DNA of 35,066 nucleotides from Bacteroidales bacterium. Lineage in GTDB: Bacteria; Bacteroidota; Bacteroidia; Bacteroidales; Muribaculaceae. How positions within the stretch are numbered: position 1 is the stretch's first letter; every line of letters starts with the position of its first letter. This document shows positions 15,301 through 22,705 of the stretch, piece after piece. The position numbers and the translations under genes are program-made. The notes beneath the pieces are model-generated. The model did not search any database. It was not told the origin of the DNA and was given only the letters and a program-made list of their open reading frames with translations. Where the stretch lies: positions 1 through 35,066 of the forward strand of contig SFOH01000020.1 in NCBI GenBank assembly GCA_004552485.1. The letters run 5' to 3'.

Positions 15301-16770
15301 ATGAAGATACTGACATTACTGGCCGTTGCCGTGGTCAGCGCCGGCACCGTCGTCGCACAGACGGCGACGCCCGATACCGCCGCTGTGGCCGGCGCCGGGA
15401 AGACGGTGCTCGGCCTGGACGACTGCCTGCGGATAGCCCTCAGCGAGAGCCCGACGGTGAAAGTGGCCGACATGGACATTGTCCGCGTTGACTACTCGCG
15501 CAAGGAGACGCTCGGCAACATTCTGCCCACCGTGGCCTTCGGCGGCACGTATTCGCGTATGCTGGCCAAGCAGGTGGCCTATATGAACCTGGGCGATATG
15601 CCGGGCATGGGCGGCGGCGACTCCGACGCGTCGCAGACGCCGGACGCCGAACAACGCTCCTCGTCGGACATGAAAGACACGGGCTTCAAGATGGGCCTCG
15701 ACAACTCCTATCAGCTTGGCTTTTCGGCCTCGCTGCCGCTGTTTGCCCCGCAGCTGTGGCAGGCGCTGAAGCTGAGCGACGCCCAGATTGCGCAGAGTGT
15801 AGAGCAGGCCCGCGCCTCGCGCCTCAACCTGGTGAACCAGGTGAAGAACGCCTACTACGCGCTGATGCTCGCCAAGGACAGCCGCCGCGTGGTGCAGGAG
15901 AGCTACGACATGGCCAAACTCACCCACGATATGTACGTCAAGCGCCAGAGCGTGGGCGACGCCTCGGAGTATGATGTGCTGCGCACCTCCGTGGCCATGA
16001 AGAACGTAGAGCCGGAGATAACGCAGGCCGACATCGCCATCTCGCGCGCACGCCTCCAGCTGTTCGTGCTCATGGGCATCAACCCCGACGACGGCGCCGG
16101 CATCGACTTCGCAGGACAGTTCGCCGACTGCGAGGACGGCATGTACGAGTATGTGCTCAGCCTCGGCAACGACTTCAGCAACAACACCTCGCTGCGCCAG
16201 AACGAGCTGCAGACCAACACCCTCGAGCAGACCGTCAAGATGCACAAGAAGGCCTGGTACCCCACGCTCTCGCTCAGCGCCAGCTACAACTGGACCTCCT
16301 CGTCGGACGGCAATCCGCTGCGCAACTTCCGCTGGAATCCTTACTCGATGGTGGGCATCACGCTGAACGTGCCGCTGTTCCAGGGCTTCCAGCGCTACTA
16401 CCGCATCCGCCAGGCCGAGGTGCAGGTGGACATGGCGCGCATGCAGCACGACGACCTGGTCAATTCGGTGAATATGCAGGTGAAGCTCGCCCGCGACAAC
16501 ATACGCCTGAACGTCAAGCAGATAGAGTCGTGCAACGAGAGCGTCGGCCAGGCTCAGAAGGCCTACGACATCATGCACCAGACTTTCGACATCGGCGCCG
16601 CCTCCTATCTGGACCTGCGCGACAGCGAGTTGGCGCTCACGCGTTCGCGGCTGGCATACTTCCAGGCGGTGTACAACTATCTGATTGCCGGCGCAGAGCT
16701 CGAGCTGCTCCTTGGCAACGCCGTGGACGCCTCGACGGTGCCCGTGCCTGACCGCAGCAAATTCAAATAA
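15301..16770 (+). CDS. TolC-family outer-membrane efflux protein
   Basis: The 489-residue product has an N-terminal signal peptide (MKILTLLAVAVVSAGTVVAQ) and two halves of the outer-membrane efflux protein domain. Each half carries long amphipathic helices (for example SLNLVNQVKNAYYALMLAKDSRRVV and the C-terminal VNMQVKLARDNIRL region) and beta segments (FGGTYSRM, LSLSASYNWTSS). A Met/Gly/Asp-rich loop lies at about 95-125. TolC proteins form trimeric channels that carry substrates from the periplasmic adaptor across the outer membrane. It is first in the operon; the adaptor begins 31 nt downstream. The substrate cannot be read from sequence. Confidence 0.92.
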   Translation: MKILTLLAVAVVSAGTVVAQTATPDTAAVAGAGKTVLGLDDCLRIALSESPTVKVADMDIVRVDYSRKETLGNILPTVAFGGTYSRMLAKQVAYMNLGDMPGMGGGDSDASQTPDAEQRSSSDMKDTGFKMGLDNSYQLGFSASLPLFAPQLWQALKLSDAQIAQSVEQARASRLNLVNQVKNAYYALMLAKDSRRVVQESYDMAKLTHDMYVKRQSVGDASEYDVLRTSVAMKNVEPEITQADIAISRARLQLFVLMGINPDDGAGIDFAGQFADCEDGMYEYVLSLGNDFSNNTSLRQNELQTNTLEQTVKMHKKAWYPTLSLSASYNWTSSSDGNPLRNFRWNPYSMVGITLNVPLFQGFQRYYRIRQAEVQVDMARMQHDDLVNSVNMQVKLARDNIRLNVKQIESCNESVGQAQKAYDIMHQTFDIGAASYLDLRDSELALTRSRLAYFQAVYNYLIAGAELELLLGNAVDASTVPVPDRSKFK

Positions 16771-16801
16771 AGAAAACTAATCCATTGAAAATCAAAACGA
16801 T

Positions 16802-17836
16802 ATGAAACGAATATGTCTGCCCGTAATAGCCGCTATGGCTACCGCTATGGTCTGCGGCTGCGGCGGCAAGGATGAGAAAGCCAAGGAGGCCGCCCCGGCT
16901 CCCGAGGACGAGACGCCCGTCGTGGACGTGGCCGTGGCCATGACCCGCAGCGTCGACCAGGAGCACAGCTACACCGCCAACGTCGAGGCCTTCAACACCA
17001 ACAACATCAACCCCGCCAGCCCCAACCGCATCAAGAGCATCAGCGTTGACGTGGGCGACCGTGTCAGCCGCGGCCAGACGCTCGTCACCCTCGACAACAG
17101 CGCCGCCATCCAGCAGAAGGTGAACCTCGACCAGCTCGAGCGCGAATACGGCCGTGCCCTTCAGCTGCTGAAGATAGGCTCGGGCACGCAGGCCCAGGTG
17201 GATGCCATCAAGGCCCAGGTCGACGCCGCCCGCGCCGCCTACAAGAACACCCTCGAGAACACCACGCTCACCTCGCCCATGAGCGGCGTGGTCACCGCCC
17301 GCAACCTCCATCCAGGCGACATGGCCACCGGCGCCGCTATCCTCACCATCGGCCAGATTTCGCCGCAGGTGAAGGTGATCATCAATGTGCCGGAGACCGA
17401 GCGTGCCACCGTGCAGCAGGGTATGCCCGTGCAGGTGACCCTCGACGCCTTCCCCGACGAGACCTTCAACGCCACCATCTCGCGCGTCTATCCCTCCGTC
17501 GACCCCAACACCCGCACGTTCGAGGCCGAGGTGCTCATCCCCAATCCCAACGAGCGCATCTTCCCCGGCATGTTCGCCCGCGTGAACATCAACCACGGCT
17601 CGCAGAACCACGTGGTTGTGCCCGACCGCGCCGTGGTCAAGCAGTCCGGCTCCGGCAACAAATATGTCTACGTCTACCGCCGCGGCAAGGTCACATACAA
17701 CAAGGTTGAGCTCGGTCAGCGCATCGACGATGTCTACGAGCTGCTCTCCGGCGTCGAAGACGGCGACACGGTCGTTATCGCCGGTCAGACACGCCTCGCC
17801 GACGGCGTGGCCGTGAAAGTCAAGGGCCGCAAGTAA
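16802..17836 (+). CDS. RND efflux periplasmic adaptor (membrane fusion protein), lipoprotein
   Basis: The 344-residue product begins with a lipoprotein signal: MKRICLPVIAAMATAMVCGC, with Cys20 (or Cys18) as the likely lipidated residue. It continues with a barrel/lipoyl half-motif (RIKSISVDVGDRVSRGQTLVTLDN), a short helical hairpin (about 103-150), the second lipoyl half (LTSPMSGVVTARNLHPGDMA) and a C-terminal beta-barrel and membrane-proximal domain ending VAVKVKGRK. This is the HlyD/AcrA layout. It bridges the RND permease and the TolC-like channel encoded on either side. Spacing to the permease gene is 68 nt. Confidence 0.92.
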   Translation: MKRICLPVIAAMATAMVCGCGGKDEKAKEAAPAPEDETPVVDVAVAMTRSVDQEHSYTANVEAFNTNNINPASPNRIKSISVDVGDRVSRGQTLVTLDNSAAIQQKVNLDQLEREYGRALQLLKIGSGTQAQVDAIKAQVDAARAAYKNTLENTTLTSPMSGVVTARNLHPGDMATGAAILTIGQISPQVKVIINVPETERATVQQGMPVQVTLDAFPDETFNATISRVYPSVDPNTRTFEAEVLIPNPNERIFPGMFARVNINHGSQNHVVVPDRAVVKQSGSGNKYVYVYRRGKVTYNKVELGQRIDDVYELLSGVEDGDTVVIAGQTRLADGVAVKVKGRK

Positions 17837-17904
17837 CGCCCCATTCCGTATCCCCTTCTCCACTTCATCACTCTCACTTTAACCCCCCCCATTAAACTTG
17901 ATAT

Positions 17905-20900
17905 ATGAGCCTGTATGGAAGCGCGGTGAAACGTCCCGTAACCACAGCCCTGTGCTTTGTGGCTGTGGTAATCATGGGTCTGTTCTCACTCTCCAAACTG
18001 CCCATCGACCTGTACCCCGACATCGACACCAACACCATCATGGTGATGACGACATACCAGGGTGCATCGGCCCAGGACATCGAACAGAACGTGACTCGTC
18101 CGCTGGAGAACGTTCTCAACTCCGTCTCGAACCTCAAGCACATCACCTCGAAGAGCCGCGAGAACATCTCGGTCATCACGCTCGAGTTTGAATACGGCAA
18201 CGACATCGACGTGATCACCAACGACGTGCGCGACAAACTCGACATGGTTTCGTCGGCGCTGCCCGACGATGTGGAGACGCCTGTCATCTTCAAGTTCTCG
18301 ACGGACATGATTCCCATCGCGCTGCTCTCGGTGAACGCCTCGGAGAGTATGCCGGGCCTGTATAAAATCCTGGACGATGCCGTGGCCAATCCACTGGCGC
18401 GCATCTCCGGCGTGGGCTCCGTGTCCATCTCCGGCGCCCCGAAGCGCGAGATTCACATCTACACCGACCCGGAGCGCCTCGAAGCTTACGGCCTCACCAT
18501 CGAGGGCATTTCGCAGGTGATTGCCGCCGAGAACCGCAACGTGCCGGGCGGCAGCTTCGACGTGGGCTCTGACACCTATTCGCTGCGCGTGCAGGGCGAG
18601 TTCATCCAAGCCTCCGATATGGCCGACATCGTGGTCGGCAGCCACGACGGCCGCAGCGTCTACCTCAAGGACGTGGCCCGCATCGACGACTCGCTCGAGG
18701 AGCGCGCCCAACAGACGTTCAACGACGGCGAGCAGGGCGCCATGATCGTGATTCAGAAACAGTCGGGCGCCAATTCGGTGGAAATCTCCAACAAGGTGCT
18801 GGAGATGCTGCCCAAGCTGCAGAAGCGTCTGCCCTCCGACGTCAAGCTCGATATCCTGGTGGACACCTCCGACAACATCCGCAACACAATCGCCTCGCTG
18901 GTCGAGACGGTGCTCTACGCGCTGCTCTTCGTTGTTGTCGTGGTGTTCTTCTTCCTGGGACGCTGGCGCGCCACGCTCATCATCGTCATCACCATCCCCA
19001 TCTCGCTGATTGCCTCGTTCATCTACCTGGCCATGACCGGCGACACGCTCAACATCGTCTCGCTCTCGGCGCTGTCCATCTCCATCGGAATGGTTGTGGA
19101 CGATGCCATCGTGGTGCTGGAGAACGTGACCACCCACATCGAGCGCGGCTCCGACCCCAAGCAGGCGGCCGTGCACGGCACCAACGAGGTGGCCATCTCC
19201 GTCATTGCTTCCACGCTGACGCTGCTGGCCGTGTTCTTCCCGCTCACGCTCGTGACGGGCATGACCGGCGTGCTCTTCCGCCAGTTAGGCTGGATGGTCT
19301 GCATCATGATGATTATCTCCACCACCTGCGCCCTGACGCTCACGCCCATGCTGTGCAGCCAGCTGCTGCGCCGTCAGAACAGCTACGGCCGCATGTACCG
19401 CCTACTGTTCACGCCCATCAACAAGGGCCTCGACGCCTTCGACAACGGCTATGCGCGTCTGTTAGGCTGGGTGGTGTCGCACAAGATCATCACCATCGTC
19501 ATCTGCCTCGGCATCTTCGTGGGCTCGCTGCAGCTTGTGAAGCACGTGGGCACGGAGTTCTTCCCCACCAACGACGACGGCCGCCTGGGCGTGAGCCTGG
19601 AGCTGCCCATCGGCACCCGCGTGGAAATCGCCAACGAGGTGACGGCGCGCCTGGCCAAGGAGTGGCGGCAGAAATATCCTGAGATTGAGGCTCTTAACTA
19701 TACGACGGGCACGGCCTCGTCGGACAATACCTTCGCCTCGCTCAGCGACAACGGCCCGCACATCGTTTCGATGAACATACGTCTCTCCGACCCCGGCGAG
19801 CGTGAGCGCGGCATCGTCGAAATCGCCAGCCTCATGCGCGAGGACCTCAAGCAATATCCCGAGTACAAGAAGGCCTACGTGAACGTGGGCGGCTCCCGCG
19901 GCGGCAGCATGGGCGGCCAGAGCACCGTCGACTTCGAAATCTACGGCTACGACTTCGCCGAGACCGACTCCGCCGCGCAGATGCTCAAGGCCGCGCTCGA
20001 GAAGATTCGCGGCACGGCCGACGTGATGATTTCGCGCTCGGACTATCAGCCCGAGATTCAGGTTGACTTTGACCGCGAGAAACTGGCGCGCTACGGCCTC
20101 AACCTCACCACGGCCGCCAACGCCCTGCGCAATCGCATCAACGGCGCCACGGCATCGCGTTTCCGCGAGGACGGCGAGGAGTATGACATCAAGGTGATGT
20201 TCGACCCCGCCTCGCGCACCTCTATCGAGGACATCGAGAACATCCTCATCTACAACGGCGCGGGCGGCAGCGTGCGCATCCGCGACGTCGGCAAGGTGGT
20301 CGAGCGCTATTCGCCGCCCACCATCGAGCGCAAAGACCGCGAGCGCATCGTGACCGTGAGCACCGTTGTGCAGGATGTGCCTATGAGTGAGGTGGTTGTC
20401 GCTGCCGAGGCCGCCATCGACAAGATGGACCTGCCCCAGGGCATCTCCGTGCAGATTGCCGGCTCGTTCGAGGACCAGCAGGATTCGTTCTCCGACTTGC
20501 TCATGCTCGCCGTGCTCATCATCATCCTCGTCTACATCGTGATGGCCGCGCAGTTCGAGAGCTACACCTACCCCGCAATCATCATGACCTCGCTGCTGTT
20601 CGCCTTCTCCGGCGTGTTCATCATCCTGTTCATCTCGGGACACACGCTCAACATCATGTCGATGATCGGCGCCATCATGCTGATCGGTATCGTGGTGAAG
20701 AACGGCATTGTGCTCATCGACTATATCACGCTTAACCGCGAACGCGGACTGAGCGTGCGCCGCGCCGTTGTGCTCGGCGGCCGCTCGCGTCTGCGTCCCG
20801 TGGTGATGACCACGCTGACCACCATCCTGGGCATGGTGCCCATGGCGTTGGGAACGGGCCAGGGTGCCGAGATGTGGCGCCCGATGGGTACGGCCGTAAT

Positions 20901-21048
20901 CGGCGGTCTCACCTTCTCCACTATCCTTACGCTGCTGTTCGTGCCCGTGCTCTACTGCGTCTTCGCCGCCAACGGCATACGCCGCCAGCGCCGCAAGCAC
21001 CATGCGCGCCTCAAAGAGCAGTCAGCCGCTCCTTCCGAGAAAAAATAA
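17905..21048 (+). CDS. RND family inner-membrane efflux permease, HAE1-type
   Basis: The 1047-residue protein has the full RND length: TM1 (about 10-30), a large periplasmic domain, TM2-6, TM7, a second periplasmic domain and TM8-12. The proton-relay pair Asp399-Asp400 in GMVVDDAIVVLEN (TM4) corresponds to Asp407/Asp408 of AcrB. The segment GIVVKNGIVLIDYI marks the second half. The overall type is hydrophobic/amphiphilic efflux rather than heavy-metal (CusA-like), based on the VVDDAIVVLEN motif. A Gly/Ser-rich GGSRGGSMGGQS loop occurs in the second porter region (about 664-675). It uses the proton gradient to export compounds through the adaptor and TolC-like proteins. Confidence 0.94.
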   Translation: MSLYGSAVKRPVTTALCFVAVVIMGLFSLSKLPIDLYPDIDTNTIMVMTTYQGASAQDIEQNVTRPLENVLNSVSNLKHITSKSRENISVITLEFEYGNDIDVITNDVRDKLDMVSSALPDDVETPVIFKFSTDMIPIALLSVNASESMPGLYKILDDAVANPLARISGVGSVSISGAPKREIHIYTDPERLEAYGLTIEGISQVIAAENRNVPGGSFDVGSDTYSLRVQGEFIQASDMADIVVGSHDGRSVYLKDVARIDDSLEERAQQTFNDGEQGAMIVIQKQSGANSVEISNKVLEMLPKLQKRLPSDVKLDILVDTSDNIRNTIASLVETVLYALLFVVVVVFFFLGRWRATLIIVITIPISLIASFIYLAMTGDTLNIVSLSALSISIGMVVDDAIVVLENVTTHIERGSDPKQAAVHGTNEVAISVIASTLTLLAVFFPLTLVTGMTGVLFRQLGWMVCIMMIISTTCALTLTPMLCSQLLRRQNSYGRMYRLLFTPINKGLDAFDNGYARLLGWVVSHKIITIVICLGIFVGSLQLVKHVGTEFFPTNDDGRLGVSLELPIGTRVEIANEVTARLAKEWRQKYPEIEALNYTTGTASSDNTFASLSDNGPHIVSMNIRLSDPGERERGIVEIASLMREDLKQYPEYKKAYVNVGGSRGGSMGGQSTVDFEIYGYDFAETDSAAQMLKAALEKIRGTADVMISRSDYQPEIQVDFDREKLARYGLNLTTAANALRNRINGATASRFREDGEEYDIKVMFDPASRTSIEDIENILIYNGAGGSVRIRDVGKVVERYSPPTIERKDRERIVTVSTVVQDVPMSEVVVAAEAAIDKMDLPQGISVQIAGSFEDQQDSFSDLLMLAVLIIILVYIVMAAQFESYTYPAIIMTSLLFAFSGVFIILFISGHTLNIMSMIGAIMLIGIVVKNGIVLIDYITLNRERGLSVRRAVVLGGRSRLRPVVMTTLTTILGMVPMALGTGQGAEMWRPMGTAVIGGLTFSTILTLLFVPVLYCVFAANGIRRQRRKHHARLKEQSAAPSEKK

Positions 21049-21130
21049 CACCATCATCGCGTGCCGCGTCCCCCCCTGTTGCAACGGGACGCGGCCACGC
21101 TCCAAACTCATATAATCCCCCAAAGAAACT

Positions 21131-21424
21131 ATGCAGGTAATAATGATATTTTTCGACCAGGCCCACTATGAGCGCATCGTTGAAGCCCTCGGGCACACCG
21201 GCTGCCGCGGCTTCACGGCATGGCCGCAGGTGACAGGCCGCGGCACCGTCAACGGCGAGCCGCACATGGGCAGCCACGCGTGGCCGTCGCTGTCGCAGGC
21301 CATCATGGCCGTGGTCCCCGACGACCGTGCCGCCGCCATCATGGAGCGTCTTCGCGCCATCGACGAGGAGCGCCCGCGTCTCGGCCTCCGTGCCTTCCAG
21401 TGGCCAGTCACCGCCTCCATCTGA
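21131..21424 (+). CDS. Small RND-operon protein, PG0541 family (transporter-associated)
   Basis: This 97-residue cytosolic protein has no signal peptide or membrane segment. It starts with a strand (QVIMIFF), then a helix (YERIVEALGHTGC), a loop GRGTVNGEPHMGSHAW, a strand IMAVVPDD and a helix RAAAIMERLRAID. This is a ferredoxin-like/PII-like arrangement. As I recall, a protein of this kind closes RND operons in Bacteroidota (P. gingivalis PG0538-PG0541), with the name PG0541 family transporter-associated protein. A trimeric PII-like regulator of the permease is a reasonable guess, but no function is established to my knowledge. It begins 82 nt after the permease stop. Confidence 0.78.
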   Translation: MQVIMIFFDQAHYERIVEALGHTGCRGFTAWPQVTGRGTVNGEPHMGSHAWPSLSQAIMAVVPDDRAAAIMERLRAIDEERPRLGLRAFQWPVTASI

Positions 21425-21447
21425 CCGCCGCCGTCCGCGGATAACGG

Positions 21448-21501
21448 CAAACGCAAAGAGCGCGCGATTCCCGAAGCGGGGTCGCGCGCTCTTTGCGTTT
21501 G
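21448..21501. terminator. Bidirectional hairpin terminator
   Basis: A perfect 20-bp stem pairs 21448-21467 with 21482-21501, with a 14-nt loop that itself can pair CCCG with CGGG. It lies between the converging efflux operon and ompH gene, so it can terminate transcription from both sides. This is the strongest hairpin in the window. Confidence 0.9.
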
Positions 21502-21521
21502 GGTGTGTCTGAAAGGGGGGA

Positions 21522-22022
21522 TTACTTCAGACCGAGTTTGGCCTTAACGGCGGGGGTGACGTCAACGACGTCGGCGCCCTGGAAAGCGGCCATGCCGTTC
21601 TCAAAGATGAAGGTGTAGCTGCCTTCCTGGCCAACGGCCTTGATGGCGTCGGTGATTTTCTGCTGGATGGGGGCCATGAGCTGCTGCTGCTGGCGCTGGA
21701 TGTCCTGGCTGGCGGTGTTCTGGAAAGTCTCTACTTTCTGGGCCAGCTCCTGGATTTCCTGCTGACGACGGTCCTTGATGGACTGGGGGGTGTCGGCGGC
21801 GAGGGCCTGGAACTCCTGTACTTTCTTGTTGACTTCTTCTTCAAGCTTCTTGTACTCAGCCTCATACTTTTTGCTGACTTCCTGGAGCTGGGTCTGGGCG
21901 GCCGTGGTCTCAGGCATGGCGGTGAAGATGGCATTAACGTCGATGGTGCCGAACTTCTGTGCGGCGGCAATCGCAGGCAGGAGCAGGGCAACTGCCATAA
22001 CAGCTAAAACTTTTTTAAGCAT
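21522..22022 (-). CDS. OmpH/Skp family periplasmic chaperone (second copy)
   Basis: The 166-residue product has a signal peptide (residues 1-21, ending AIAAAQ), a short beta body start (KFGTIDVNAIFTAMPE), a long charged coiled-coil region (about 45-115, rich in Gln, Glu and Lys) and a closing strand segment (YTFIFENGMAAFQGADVVDVTPAV). Skp trimers hold unfolded outer-membrane proteins in the periplasm on the way to BamA. It is the last gene of the envelope cluster, 66 nt after a paralogue. Tandem ompH genes after bamA are usual in Bacteroidota. Confidence 0.92.
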   Translation of the reverse strand: MLKKVLAVMAVALLLPAIAAAQKFGTIDVNAIFTAMPETTAAQTQLQEVSKKYEAEYKKLEEEVNKKVQEFQALAADTPQSIKDRRQQEIQELAQKVETFQNTASQDIQRQQQQLMAPIQQKITDAIKAVGQEGSYTFIFENGMAAFQGADVVDVTPAVKAKLGLK

Positions 22023-22088
22023 TTCTCTTTAAATCTTTAGTTTTTTTATGTATTGTAATTTGTTGTTTGTCAATGGTTTGGAACGGGC

Positions 22089-22604
22089 TTACTTGGCGTA
22101 GCCCATCTTGGCGAGGACGTCGTTGGAGACGTCGATGGTGGGCGAGGCAAAGATGATGTCGGAGGCTGAGGCGCGGTCGAAGATGGCCTGGAAGCCGCGT
22201 TCCTGCGCCAGCTTTTTGATGGCGTTGTAGACGTCGTCCTGGACGGGCTTGAGCAGCGTCTGGCGCTTCTGGTAGAGCTCGCCTTCCGGGCCGAAGTATT
22301 TGTAGCGCAGCTCGGTGGCCTCTTTCTCTTTGGCCACTACTTCCTGCTCGCGCTTTTTCACCTGTTCCTCGGTGAGGAAGACTTTGTCGTTGAGGTAGCT
22401 CTGGTAGAGGTTCTCGGCCTCTTTGCCTTTGGCCTCCACCTCTTTCTGCCAGCGCTGGGAGAGCTGGGAGAGCTGTTCGTTGGCCATTTCGTACTGGGGA
22501 ACGTTTTTGAGGATGTATTCCATGTCCACGAGGGCAAATTTCTGGGCCTTGGCGCCAAATACGGCCACGACGGCCATGACGATGAGGAGGGCAAATTTCT
22601 TCAT
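22089..22604 (-). CDS. OmpH/Skp family periplasmic chaperone (first copy)
   Basis: This 171-residue paralogue of the downstream gene has a signal peptide (MKKFALLIVMAVVAVFGAKAQ), the KFALVDMEYILKNVPQYE opening, a coiled-coil segment (about 40-115; EEQVKKREQEVVAKEKEATE) and a C-terminal strand region with FQAIFDRASASDIIFASP. It should form a trimeric tentacle-like chaperone for outer-membrane proteins. The gene starts 101 nt after the bamA stop and is likely in the same transcription unit. Confidence 0.92.
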   Translation of the reverse strand: MKKFALLIVMAVVAVFGAKAQKFALVDMEYILKNVPQYEMANEQLSQLSQRWQKEVEAKGKEAENLYQSYLNDKVFLTEEQVKKREQEVVAKEKEATELRYKYFGPEGELYQKRQTLLKPVQDDVYNAIKKLAQERGFQAIFDRASASDIIFASPTIDVSNDVLAKMGYAK

Positions 22605-22705
22605 AATTCTTGGGGGTATTATAATTAGAACTTATAATATAGACGTTTGCGGGGGCAAAAGGTTTGAGTCGGTGTTGACGATTCGCGTTTTGGGAGGGAG
22701 GTTCA

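Noticed and set aside
19462..21003. Long minus-strand frame opposite the RND permease.
   Set aside because: Composition is His/Asp/Gly-rich without domains, and it is fully antisense to a well-supported permease.
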